This document shows positions 1-7,474 of a DNA stretch of 51,659 bases, piece by piece (the stretch's first letter is position 1; every line of letters begins with the position of its first letter). The position numbers were made by a program, and so were the translations under genes. Source of the stretch: Bradyrhizobium diversitatis (GTDB lineage Bacteria; Pseudomonadota; Alphaproteobacteria; Rhizobiales; Xanthobacteraceae); assembly GCF_016031635.1 (NCBI RefSeq), contig NZ_JACEGD010000062.1, positions 1 through 51,659 on the forward strand, written 5' to 3'. The notes below the pieces were generated by a model. That model searched no databases. It was not told the origin of the DNA and was given only the letters and a program-made list of their open reading frames with translations.

Positions 1-37
1 CGCTGCCGATCTTCTTGAAAGAACCGATGGTAGCCAT
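1..37 (-). CDS. DUF736 protein, 5' end only (cut by window edge)
   Basis: The first 12 codons of a DUF736 gene read on the minus strand (MATIGSFKKIGS) before the window ends. They are identical to the start of the complete gene at 3607-3927. The ATG is at 35-37 on the complement, with a purine-rich ribosome site (AAGGAGAAG) just upstream. Function is unknown; DUF736 proteins are small and typical of rhizobial integrative elements and plasmids. Confidence 0.85.
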   Translation of the reverse strand, partial: MATIGSFKKIGS

Positions 38-149
38 GTTACTTCTCCTTAGCTGGTTTCGAGCCGCGACCACCGCGGCCTCGATGGCGATCTACAGGCC
101 GAAGACGATCGACGACGCACCCGCCCGCGGGCCGCAGCGCAGCGGAGGA

Positions 150-221
150 CGCCAGCGGGGCGACTTTCTTGCCTCGCGAGGAATGGGCGTAGCCCAGGGG
201 AAGAAAGTCGCGCTGCTGGCG
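150..221 (-). other. Cloverleaf-like stem element, copy 1
   Basis: Nested inverted repeats. A basal stem pairs 150-156 with 215-221. A 10-bp stem pairs CGACTTTCTT (161-170) with AAGAAAGTCG (201-210). Inside it are two small hairpins, CCTC-GC-GAGG and GGGC-GTA-GCCC. It lies ~110-185 bases upstream of a minus-strand DUF736 start, so it would be in its leader or promoter region. The same architecture recurs at 4040-4111 and, with different stem sequences, at 6264-6341. Confidence 0.75.
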
Positions 222-440
222 TTGCGTTCAGGCGATCGAGGCGCAGCCGCTCTTCGGCCAGATCGAGCCATCAAGAGGCCAGGTGGTCCGTGCGCTGACA
301 GCATCTCCGGAAGAAGTTGTGGCGCCGCTCGGTTGGGCTGCAGAAGGGGTCGCTGCGTTCAGGCGTAGAGATGGAAGCAAAAGCGAAGAAAAGGGCGATC
401 GCGATTGCCGTGAACCAGCCGCGCTGAGATCGCCCCTGGC

Positions 441-730
441 TGCATTTGCCTTGTGCCAAGCAGGTCAGGTTGCCAGAGCCGAAATGGCCCTCGGGAGCGC
501 GCTAAATCAGAGCGTCGGCATCAGATTGAGATTTCTGGTCGGTCATTAGAGCTGCCGCCGATCGCACCCGGTCCGACATCACCATATGGTGTTAACCGAT
601 CACAGACAGCAAGTTGCCTACCGATTCGCGCGCCAGGACTCGCCGCGTCCCGCTGCGCCCGGCATTTCGGCCGCGGAGCGCGTCAACGCTGCCACGCGCA
701 ACCGCGGCCGGCTCAGCGCCAGGCACAGCA
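441..730. other. No gene recognised
   Basis: About 290 bases between repeat copy A and the YfhO scrap. Short open frames exist on the plus strand, but none has a ribosome site or recognisable content. Confidence 0.5.
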
Positions 731-985
731 CGCTTGATCCGCTACGAGACTACCAGAGTCGATGTCGAGGTCGACGCGCCGTCCGGCGGCCTGCTGCTCC
801 TCAATGACGTTTGGCATCCTTGGTGGCGTGCAATGGTCGATGGCGAATCGAGCGACATCCTCAGGGGCAACTTCATCTTTTCGGGCGTCGCACTTCGCCC
901 AGGGCACCACACGGTGAGCCTCACGTTTCATCCATACGCAGGGGCCTTGGCCGAGCTACAGGGCCAGTTCCGTCACACCCATTGA
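731..985 (+). pseudogene. C-terminal scrap of a YfhO-like membrane protein
   Basis: The frame contains the motif series GGLLLLNDVWHPWWRAMVDG ... NFIFSGVALRPGHHTVSLTFHP. This is what I know from the C-terminal soluble end of YfhO-family multi-pass membrane proteins (putative glycolipid or teichoic-acid-type glycosyltransferases). Only ~84 residues remain; the large membrane portion is missing upstream, where the sequence is unrelated. I read it as a dead fragment left by rearrangement next to repeat copy A. Confidence 0.6.
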
Positions 986-1240
986 CTAGCGATCAGGCAT
1001 ACACGCCTCCAACCGTGCGCTCCGGAAAGCTGTCGGGTCGCCAGCAATCGCTCTTCGAGAAGGCAATGTGTACATTTGGCCTGGGTCCACAATCGGCGCA
1101 CCAACGCTTGATCGAGTTCGCTTTGACGAGGGCGACCTCGGCGGCTTTGGCTTGGGCCCGCGCGTACTCAAGTGGCAATCGGCATTGGAGCTGTTAACGA
1201 CTTATTAACCAACGCAGCCTACCTTCCGGTTACTTTTCGG
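986..1240. other. No confident gene
   Basis: Two overlapping ~61-codon frames exist on the minus strand (986-1171 and 993-1178). Neither is recognisable nor has a clear ribosome site. The segment 1195-1255 is AT-rich for this window and has repeated TTAAC motifs, and may hold the promoter of the broken gene that follows. Confidence 0.4.
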
Positions 1241-1283
1241 TTAACAGCCGATTGCCTCCCGGTTCGTTGTAGGAGAACAGCCG

Positions 1284-1725
1284 ATGCCCATTGAGGCGCT
1301 GACATATGTGGCACTTGGTGCCCGGCCGAAAATCTTACCCGAGGCCGCCCGATCGGTTGCCAAGCCGCTCAGGTTGCCGCGCTCACCTTCGGATAATGGC
1401 AAAGCACTGGTGAGCGTTGATCTCGCTGAAGTAAGGCATACTCCCTGCCCACGAGGTGGTCGTCGCGCGGGCGACATCGTCCCAGATTGAAGCGTTGCAG
1501 ACGGAAATTGTGCAGCTCGAAGCAAGGGCGGCCGGTTAGGGCGCGGATTTCGAGCGCGAAAGCGGGCGCGCGGAGCGCCTGATGGTTGAAGTGCTGCAGG
1601 CGACCGCAGAGACCATGCAGCTAGACAGGCGACGGCGCGGCTTGAGGACGAGGTGGCGGCTCTACGGACCGGTGACCGAGTTGGCGCCTCGATCGACAGC
1701 CACGGACAGGCCGCACGTCGACTAG
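1284..1725 (+). pseudogene. Broken Bradyrhizobium-type coiled-coil protein
   Basis: It starts well (ATG at 1284, AGGAG upstream) and reads MPIEALTYVALGARPK..., then VSVDLAEVRHTPCPRGGRRAGDI. That N-terminus is familiar from a common Bradyrhizobium family: a small HTH-like start followed by a long coiled coil. The frame is lost at ~1475 and ends at 1490. The next frame carries the expected coiled coil (QIEALQTEIVQLEARAAG, a stop, then GADFERESGRAERLMVEVLQATAETMQ). At least one frameshift and one nonsense change are visible, so it is dead. Confidence 0.75.
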
Positions 1726-1823
1726 GATGTCTAGCTGCGATCCTGGTCGAGACAGACCGCAAGGTTCGTCGGTAGCAATCCGGGTCCGCTATTCCAACGT
1801 GCCGAAGAAATCGTGAGGTAAAA

Positions 1824-2864
1824 GTGACCGACATCAGCGACCTTCGCGAGATGAAAGCGCGTATTATTGTGTTTGGAGTCGGTGGGGCCGGAGGCAATGC
1901 CGTCAACAACATGATCGCAGCCGGGCTGGAAGGCGTCGACTTTGTCGTCGCCAATACCGACGCACAAGCGCTCACCACGTCCAAGGCCAAGCGCCTCATT
2001 CAGTTGGGCACAAAGGTGACCGAAGGGCTTGGCGCCGGCTCGAACTCCAAAGTAGGGTGCGCCGCGGCCGAAGAGGCAATTCAGGCGATCCAGGATCAAT
2101 TAACCGGCGCAAACATGGTGTTCGTTACCGCTGGCATGGGCGGCGGTACGGGAACTGGGGCGGCTCCTGTTATAGCCAGGATCGCGCGTGAACTTGGCAT
2201 TCTCACGGTCGGCGTCGTCAGCAAGCCCTTCCACTTCGAGGGCCAGCGCCGTATGCGCGTTGCTGAAGCCGGCATTGCGGAACTGCTGAACGCGGTTGAC
2301 ACCCTGCTGATCATCCCAAACCAGAATCTGCTCCGAGTGGCCACCGAGAAGACCACATTTAACGATGCCTTCGCCATCGCCGATCAAGTGCTCTATTCGG
2401 GCGTGGCCTGCATCAGCGACCTTATAGTCAAAGAAGGTCTGATCAATCTCGATTTTGCCGACGTTCTCTCCGTCATGCGCGAGAAGGGCAAAGCCATGAT
2501 GGGCGGGGGTGAGGCTTCTGGCGAGAAGCGCGTGCTCACCGCCGCCATGGCCGCGATCTCCAATCCATTGATCGAGGCCCCCTCGATCAAGCGCGCCAGT
2601 GGCCTCATAATCTCGATCACCGGCGGCATGGACCTGACGTTATTCGAGGTCGACGAAGCTGCTAGCCGCGTTCGCGAAGGGGCCGACCCGGACGCCAACG
2701 TCATCGTCGGCGCCACTTTCGATGAACGCCTGCAGGGTCTCGTCCGTGTTTCGGTAGTGGCGACTGGCATCGATAATCTGGACTCGGCGGATAAGTCCAT
2801 TGCTGGGATAAGCACCTTCCAACTACCAAATGATTCGAAGTCGCAGTTCATGCAGCAACGTTGA
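1824..2864 (+). CDS. ftsZ: Short FtsZ paralog (FtsZ2-like)
   Basis: Tubulin-like GTPase of 346 residues. Visible motifs are GGAGGNAVNNM (~20-30), the tubulin signature GGGTGTG (~106-112) and the T7 loop NLDFADV (~208-214), so nucleotide binding and filament-contact residues are intact. The start is GTG at 1824 with GAGG six bases upstream. The protein stops right after the globular domain (…GISTFQLPNDSKSQFMQQR). It lacks the long linker and C-terminal peptide that bind FtsA and other partners, as in the truncated FtsZ2 of Sinorhizobium. It is thus unlikely to be the main division FtsZ. It sits inside a cassette bounded by the DUF736 direct repeats, which suggests it travelled with the accessory element. 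It has no division-gene neighbours. Confidence 0.95.
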   Translation: MTDISDLREMKARIIVFGVGGAGGNAVNNMIAAGLEGVDFVVANTDAQALTTSKAKRLIQLGTKVTEGLGAGSNSKVGCAAAEEAIQAIQDQLTGANMVFVTAGMGGGTGTGAAPVIARIARELGILTVGVVSKPFHFEGQRRMRVAEAGIAELLNAVDTLLIIPNQNLLRVATEKTTFNDAFAIADQVLYSGVACISDLIVKEGLINLDFADVLSVMREKGKAMMGGGEASGEKRVLTAAMAAISNPLIEAPSIKRASGLIISITGGMDLTLFEVDEAASRVREGADPDANVIVGATFDERLQGLVRVSVVATGIDNLDSADKSIAGISTFQLPNDSKSQFMQQR

Positions 2865-3568
2865 ATCCAACGAGGATGCGGCAAGTCGGTTCAGGCTTGA
2901 ATGGTTCTGACCGAGCTGTACCGCGTGAGCTTCTGCTCACGTCGATAAGCGCCTGCAGGAGAATTTCGGGATCAAGTTTCGATCCCATGCGGAATGGAAT
3001 CGCAGGAATCCCCAGATGGCGGTCTTCGCGCGTTCGAGCACAATAGCTGCGAGACGCAAGGTCGACCAAACAAAAACCGTTCGCCGTCTGCAAGCCACGA
3101 ACATCGCCATGCCCGACGGGAACGAGAGCGTTACCGCAATAGCGCTCTTCGAAGTCGTTGGTAGGAACGCCTGCAACCCAGTTGTGAATCGGCGTGGGGT
3201 CCCTACGCTGATCGGCACAGTAAGACTTTGATTCACTTGATGTTGGAGGGGCATGGCATGCCTTTGCGCCTATTTACAGCGGCACTTAGTTCGAGATTCC
3301 GGAACGCTTACGCCTTTCGTCATCGACTACATGAGAGAGCTGTCGACGATACACCGACAGACGTTGCCAGAATGATTGGAACTTCATCATGGCTCGCGCT
3401 GGCTGAATGCTTTAGTACGCCACGGGTAAGTCCTCCGAGCCAGATTTGGGCGATCAGGTAGCCAAAATCCCGCCGACATAAGCGGGACAGACGTTCACAG
3501 AAATGACCGCGAAAGGCGACCAGCGAGGCGCCGAAGGCAGTGGCCTCAACAATGGCACCTGAGAGAGA
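2865..3568. other. ~700-bp gap with weak coding hints on the minus strand
   Basis: No recognised gene. On the minus strand an open frame runs from a stop near 3276 down to ~2850 and reads protein-like (…DPTPIHNWVAGVPTNDFEERYCGNALVPVGHG…), but it has no ATG at its head, only an internal TTG at 3093. Just upstream a 34-codon frame (3390 down to 3286, MMKFQSFWQRLSVYRRQ…) ends before it. The two could be pieces of one decayed gene. I cannot name a family. Confidence 0.35.
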
Positions 3569-3599
3569 AGCCCCGCCCGGCGGACCGGACGGGGCTTTT
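3569..3599. terminator. Rho-independent terminator after DUF736
   Basis: AGCCCCG (3569-3575) pairs with CGGGGCT (3590-3596), with further G/C pairing inside (CCGG/CCGG). It lies directly beyond the minus-strand DUF736 stop at 3607. On the plus strand it is followed by TTTT; on the minus strand by TTCTCTCTC. It could work in both directions. Confidence 0.75.
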
Positions 3600-3606
3600 G
3601 GCGACC

Positions 3607-3927
3607 TCAGTCGCCGTTCTTGCGCGGCCGCGACCAGATCAGGCTGAAGCCGTCGCCGTCCTCGTCGCTGAACAGGTTCGCGTAGATCGGTGCATTGAAC
3701 GAGGGGTCGTCGAGCTTGAGCGAGAGATAGTCGCGGCCCTCCTCGGAGCGCTTCGACCAGGCGGCCCCGATCTCGGCCCGGCCGACGAAGACGCGGTGGC
3801 TCGGAGCGTTCTCGTTGGTGCGGTTGGCCTCGGGCACGATGCGGACGCCCTTGGTCTGGAGGCTGAGGGTGACGATCTCGCCCTGGAAGTCGCTGCCGAT
3901 CTTCTTGAAAGAACCGATGGTAGCCAT
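3607..3927 (-). CDS. DUF736 family protein
   Basis: Complete 106-residue protein: MATIGSFKKIGSDFQGEIVTLSLQTKGVRIVPEANR…SKRSEEGRDYLSLKLDDPSFNAPIYANLF…. This matches the DUF736 family throughout its length. These small cytoplasmic beta-rich proteins occur on rhizobial symbiosis islands, ICEs and plasmids next to ParB, Toprim and strawberry-notch helicase genes, as here. The biochemical role is unknown. The ribosome site AAGGAGAAG precedes the ATG. Its leader carries the stem element at 4040-4111. The first codons and leader are duplicated at 1-440, and an inverted scrap of the gene lies at 4369-4432, so this locus has been a recombination site. Confidence 0.9.
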   Translation of the reverse strand: MATIGSFKKIGSDFQGEIVTLSLQTKGVRIVPEANRTNENAPSHRVFVGRAEIGAAWSKRSEEGRDYLSLKLDDPSFNAPIYANLFSDEDGDGFSLIWSRPRKNGD

Positions 3928-4340
3928 GTTACTTCTCCTTAGCTAGTTTCGAGCCGCGACCACCGCGGCCTCGATGGCGATCTACAGGCCGAAGACGATC
4001 GACGACGCACCCGCCCGCGGGCCGCAGCGCAGCGGAGGACGCCAGCGGGGCGACTTTCTTGCCTCGCGAGGAATGGGCGTAGCCCAGGGGAAGAAAGTCG
4101 AGCCGCTGGCGTTGCGTTCAGGCGATCGAGGCGCAGCCGCTCTTCGGCCAGATCCAGCCATCAAGAGGCCAGGTGGTCCGTTCGCTGAACAGCATCCCCG
4201 GAAGAAGTTGTGGCGCCGCTCGGTTGGGGTGCGCAAGATGTCGCTGCATTCAGGCGTAGAGATGGAATCAAAAGCGAAGAAAGGGCGATCGCATTTGCCG
4301 TGAACCAGCCGCGATGAGATGCCCCTGGCTGGCCTGCCTT
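3891..4340. repeat. Long direct repeat, copy B
   Basis: Partner of 1-440, same orientation, offset 3890. This copy belongs to the intact DUF736 gene. Differences are scattered substitutions (for example GTCGCG versus GTCGAG after the stem element) and a few single-base indels towards the 3' side. The pattern fits a duplication that has begun to decay. Confidence 0.9.
4040..4111 (-). other. Cloverleaf-like stem element, copy 2
   Basis: The clearest copy. CGCCAGCG (4040-4047) pairs with CGCTGGCG (4104-4111). A 3x3 internal loop (GGG/AGC) follows, then CGACTTTCTT (4051-4060) pairs with AAGAAAGTCG (4091-4100). Two hairpins sit inside (CCTC-GC-GAGG and GGGC-GTA-GCCC). It lies 113-184 bases upstream of the DUF736 start on the transcribed strand. 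Confidence 0.8.
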
Positions 4341-4368
4341 TCGCCGGGAGGTCAGGTGCGAATGCCCG

Positions 4369-4432
4369 GTGCCAAGCGCTCCGAGAACGCCGCGACTATC
4401 TCTCGCTCAAGCTCGTCGACCCAGCCAACGCT
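4369..4432 (+). pseudogene. Inverted scrap of a DUF736 gene
   Basis: On the plus strand, opposite to the intact gene, the bases encode RERRDYLSLKLVDPANA. This corresponds to SEEGRDYLSLKLDDPSFNA of the DUF736 protein. At base level ~50 positions align closely with the coding strand of 3700-3745, with small indels. It is a remnant with no start or stop of its own. Confidence 0.65.
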
Positions 4433-4498
4433 TGGACCCGAGGTGCCTCAGCCGTCGAGACCCAGGGCTCATCCTTGTCGCGTCCTGGCCGAGAGGGG

Positions 4499-4945
4499 CT
4501 ACTGATGTTCCTCCGACAAAGGCTCGCCCGATGCCAGCGGCTCGGCAAAGCTGGTTATCCGTCTCCAAGCCATGCCGGCGATGGCAAAGGCGCCGGTCCA
4601 GCTGAAGATACCCTGCCAAAGTGAGGATGGCATCGCGATTTGCGACAGGCCATGGGCGAGGTGATAGCCCGCGACAGCCGCCGGGACGGTGAAAGCTGCG
4701 GCGATCACCACGCGCACGAAGCTGGATCGAGCGCGGATTAAGGCGGTTTGACCGATGAGAACGGTCACGGCGCCGGCAAGAATTGCAACAAGAGTAGCGG
4801 AGGCAATGCTCGCGCCGCTGTGAGCAGCCGCAAAACCTGCGGAAAGCGCAACGAAACAGGGCAGCGCGTAGACAGCAAGGGTGAGACCCAGCCAGCAGAA
4901 CAGGCCGATGCCAAGCATATTGAGGACGAGTGCGATGATAAGCAT
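4499..4945 (-). CDS. Four-helix membrane protein of accessory elements
   Basis: 148 residues with about four hydrophobic segments (roughly 1-22, 26-45, 48-66 and 78-100, plus a weaker one near 112-128). It starts MLIIALVLNMLGIGLFCWLGLTLAVYALPCFVALSAG. I recognise this as a conserved hypothetical commonly found beside DUF736 and DUF2493 genes in rhizobial elements, but no function is known to me. It probably sits in the inner membrane. It lies between the DUF736 region and the DUF2493 gene, same strand, with ~230 bases upstream that hold no convincing gene. Confidence 0.75.
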   Translation of the reverse strand: MLIIALVLNMLGIGLFCWLGLTLAVYALPCFVALSAGFAAAHSGASIASATLVAILAGAVTVLIGQTALIRARSSFVRVVIAAAFTVPAAVAGYHLAHGLSQIAMPSSLWQGIFSWTGAFAIAGMAWRRITSFAEPLASGEPLSEEHQ

Positions 4946-5179
4946 GGTGGTGGCTCCGCGACAAAAGACATGACGCTCGCGCCTTCCACCACCACCACGG
5001 CGCGATGAGAATCATAGCGCAGGAAGCGCCGCTGTGCGAGTGCGTGGCCTCGGTCGTCAGATCGGACAAGAACCGAGGATTTCTGCTCGAGCGCTATATC
5101 GGTCGCGATCAGAGAATTTGCAGTGATCTGCGCTGGCGAACTTGGTCCTCGATGAAGAAGCGCCGATGGGCGACGGCGC

Positions 5180-6112
5180 TTACGCGCCGCCGAACTTCCA
5201 GACGGGAATGCCGAGCTTCCTGGCCTTATCGGCGAGATTGTCCTGTATCCCGGTGCCCGGAAAGTGCATGAGACCGATCGGCAGCACTGCAAGCATGGCG
5301 TCGTTGCGCTTGAACGGAGCTGCCTTGCCGTGCTTGGTCCAGTCCGGCCTGAAGGCGACTTGGGGAACCTTGCGGTTGGTTGCCCATTTGGCGGCGATCA
5401 GTTCGGCGCCCTTCGGCGAGCCACCGTGCAGTAGCACCATGTCCGGGTGCTTGGCATGGGCCTTGTCGAGCCGGTCCCAGATCAGGGAGACGTCGTTAAA
5501 ATCGAGTCCACCGGTGAGCGCGATCTTGGGTCCAGATGGCAGCAACGCCTCGGTGTCCGCGCGGCGTTTGGCAGTCAGCAAATCGCGGCTGTCGATCATC
5601 GCAGAGGTGAGCGTGCGATGATTGACGAGTGATCCGGAACGGGGGCGCCAGGGCGAGCCGGTATGAAGCTCGAATTGCTCGGTCGCCAGATCGCGGAACA
5701 GCTCCATGGCGTTGCGGCGTTCGATCAAAGTGACGCCTTCGGCGGTGAGCCTCTCCAGTTCGACGGATCGCACCTCCGATCCATTCTGCTCGCGCTGGCT
5801 CTTTTGCTGCGCTTTTTCGTTGTCGTCGAGTTCGCGCTCGATGCGGCCCGTGGCGCGATGGAAGAGATTGACGGTCGACCAGAGAAGATCTTCGAGGTCG
5901 GGTTCAAGCCGTGTGTCGCTCAGGCTCGCCACGAGCGCATCAAAGATGTCGGCGATCGCGCCTGTGATGGCCTTGGCTTCGGGAAGCGGCCTTGGGTCAG
6001 GCTCGTCGTGAAAGGGGCGATGGCCATAGAGCTGAAGCTGGTTGAGGACATGATCGGTCGGTGATGAGCCGTGCGGCGGTTCGAACTGGTTGTCGTCGTG
6101 TTCGGTCATCAT
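5180..6112 (-). CDS. DUF2493 (SLOG-fold) domain protein
   Basis: 310 residues from the ATG at 6112 (an adjacent ATG at 6109 is equally possible), with AAGGA nine to ten bases upstream. The N-terminal two thirds are helical and charged. The C-terminal ~110 residues (KIALTGGLDFNDVSLIWDRLDKAHAKHPDMVLLHGGSPKGAELIAAKWA…) match DUF2493, a Rossmann-like SLOG relative thought to bind nucleotides or nucleic acid; GG and HGGSPKGAE are the likely ligand loops. Such proteins are frequent in conjugative elements next to DUF736, ParB and Toprim genes. The leader carries the third stem element (6264-6341). No catalytic role can be shown from sequence. Confidence 0.85.
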   Translation of the reverse strand: MMTEHDDNQFEPPHGSSPTDHVLNQLQLYGHRPFHDEPDPRPLPEAKAITGAIADIFDALVASLSDTRLEPDLEDLLWSTVNLFHRATGRIERELDDNEKAQQKSQREQNGSEVRSVELERLTAEGVTLIERRNAMELFRDLATEQFELHTGSPWRPRSGSLVNHRTLTSAMIDSRDLLTAKRRADTEALLPSGPKIALTGGLDFNDVSLIWDRLDKAHAKHPDMVLLHGGSPKGAELIAAKWATNRKVPQVAFRPDWTKHGKAAPFKRNDAMLAVLPIGLMHFPGTGIQDNLADKARKLGIPVWKFGGA

Positions 6113-6263
6113 GGCTTTTGGTCCTTTTGCCGTTCGGCCGCGCCCATCGCGGCCTTCGTGGCGATCACCAGACGGCAGGCGGAACGGACCAGAACCCGGA
6201 GCGATCAATCCGCCGAAGCCCGCAGGGCGCAGGTGGAAGCGCAGGGCCGCAGCGAAGCGGAGG

Positions 6264-6341
6264 ATGGCGGAGGTGCGGCTATTTTGTTTCGCGATGCAAA
6301 GGCGCGTGAGCGCCGGCGGAAAATAGCCGCACCGCAGCCAT
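6264..6341 (-). other. Cloverleaf-like stem element, copy 3 (diverged stems)
   Basis: ATGGC (6264-6268) pairs with GCCAT (6337-6341). A 3x3 internal loop (GGA/GCA) follows, then a perfect 14-bp stem GGTGCGGCTATTTT (6272-6285) with AAAATAGCCGCACC (6320-6333). Inside are a hairpin around TTTCGCGATGCAAA and GGCGC-GTGA-GCGCC. The stem bases differ from the DUF736 copies but pair equally well, while the inner core TCGCGA...AA.GG.CG is conserved. It lies ~150-230 bases upstream of the DUF2493 start. The flanking motif GGGCCGCAGCG-AGCGGAGGA is also shared. Confidence 0.8.
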
Positions 6342-6461
6342 TGCCGGGCCGGGCCGCTTGCCGTCCGATCGCCCTCTAGAAGGCCGTGGGCGCGGCGCTG
6401 TCTGGCAAAGGCAGCCCACGCAATGACCGGTCATGACGAGATCGAGTCAAATTGCCTGGCG

Positions 6462-6545
6462 CTATCCCGTAGCGATCCTCGGACGCGGCAGAAAGCGGGC
6501 GACATCCTCGGGCAAGAGTTGTGCGCGCAAGGCTGAGTTGGATTC
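6462..6545 (-). pseudogene. C-terminal scrap of a Toprim/DUF7146 gene
   Basis: The minus-strand frame ends NSALRAQLLPEDVARFLPRPRIATG-stop. This resembles the C-terminus of the intact protein at 7475 (FSALRAALRIQLAPQDVARFMLFAD). About 25 residues remain. Together with the N-terminal scrap at ~8640-8856 it suggests a former second copy of the gene. Confidence 0.6.
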
Positions 6546-6640
6546 GAGCACCTGGAGATTGGCCTTGCGCAGCCGAGTCTCGCAAGCCGCTCTTCTGCAC
6601 GAGCAATGAGCGCCTGCCCTATCGCTTTTCCGGCGAGACT

Positions 6641-6910
6641 TCAGCAGGCGACCCGAAAGATCCCCGCCTCGATATCCATCGCATCCAGCCCTGACGGAAT
6701 CAACACCAGATTTCCTTCGCGGGCCAGCGACATGAGAGCCGGCTGGAAGCGGGGATTTTGGGGGATGTCTGCGGGAGCGGCATTCCAAGTCTTGTCATCC
6801 AGGAATGCAGTTTTCCATAGCGCGTCAACTCCCGCAAAGTGCGCGCTTCGATAGAACACGACAGCTGCATTCGGTTCTCCATGACCGATGATCCGTCCAC
6901 GAAGGTGCAA
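6641..6910 (-). CDS. Unrecognised 89-residue protein after an SMR transporter
   Basis: The frame opens at a TTG (6910), seven bases after the stop of the SMR gene, and reads …GEPNAAVVFYRSAHFAGVDALWKTAFLDDKTWNAAPADIPQNPRFQPALMSLAREGNLVLIPSGLDAMDIEAGIFRVAC. It reads like real protein (ordered, no low complexity) but I do not recognise the family. There is no good ribosome site and no ATG near the start, so it may be translationally coupled to the transporter or be the surviving part of a longer gene. Confidence 0.4.
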   Translation of the reverse strand: MHLRGRIIGHGEPNAAVVFYRSAHFAGVDALWKTAFLDDKTWNAAPADIPQNPRFQPALMSLAREGNLVLIPSGLDAMDIEAGIFRVAC

Positions 6911-6917
6911 GTGCAGA

Positions 6918-7235
6918 CTATTCCGAAAAGAGCTTCACGCCGACCAGACCGACAACAACCAACATGACAGAACAGAGGCGAGCAAGATTTGCGCTCTCAC
7001 CGAAAAACGCAATGCCGACAATCGCTGTCCCCACGGTCGCAATTCCGGCGAAGCCCGCGTAAACCGTCGAAGCGGGCAAGCACTTCACGGATTCACCCAA
7101 CAGAAGAAAAATAGGAAGAGCGAAGACGACCCCCGATAAAACTGTTGTCCATTTCGGAAGCCCGATCGAGCGCTTCAAAACGAAGGGCCATGCGATCTCG
7201 AACACGTCCGCCAGAAGTATGTATAGCCACGCCAT
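6918..7235 (-). CDS. Small multidrug resistance (SMR) family transporter
   Basis: 105 residues with four predicted membrane helices, the standard SMR size. The essential helix-1 glutamate is present (ADVFEIAW, Glu13), as are the helix-3 small-residue segment (TVYAGFAGIATVGTAIVGI) and FFGESANLARL before helix 4. It would work as a dimeric proton-coupled exporter in the inner membrane. The helix-1 context and GxLKRSxG resemble the SugE/Gdx (guanidinium) branch more than EmrE, but I would not assign the substrate. The ribosome site AAAGGGA precedes the ATG. It sits between Toprim gene remnants, so it was probably inserted into the element as cargo. Confidence 0.85.
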   Translation of the reverse strand: MAWLYILLADVFEIAWPFVLKRSIGLPKWTTVLSGVVFALPIFLLLGESVKCLPASTVYAGFAGIATVGTAIVGIAFFGESANLARLCSVMLVVVGLVGVKLFSE

Positions 7236-7474
7236 CAGATATCCCTTTCGTCAGGCGACGCGTAGCACAAACCGCATGTCGATTGCGACTATCAACTGTT
7301 CTGCTTTGGTCAAAGGCGACCTACCAAATCCGGTAGCGCCACGGTCGCTGTAGCTCAGGTCGCTGCACGAGTGATCGCACCGTGCATCTCGGCAGAGGTG
7401 GGCAAGGCCGGCTGCAGCGTTCTTCCAAACTCGCGTGCGGTCCGCGACATCATCAACAACACAACATCATTTGT

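Larger units (their letters stand above)
1..440. repeat. Long direct repeat, copy A
   Basis: This stretch is nearly identical to 3891-4340, in the same orientation. It holds the DUF736 start, its ribosome site and leader, and the stem element at 150-221. Identity is close to perfect over the first ~270 bases and then falls with small indels towards 440. The two copies enclose ~3.45 kb with a YfhO scrap, a broken coiled-coil gene and ftsZ. Confidence 0.9.

Noticed and set aside
7236..7380. Possible guanidine (ykkC or mini-ykkC) riboswitch ahead of the SMR transporter
   Set aside because: One hairpin-like CCTG-ACGA-AAGG lies just before the ribosome site, but the second ACGR hairpin of mini-ykkC and the conserved core of ykkC are not there.
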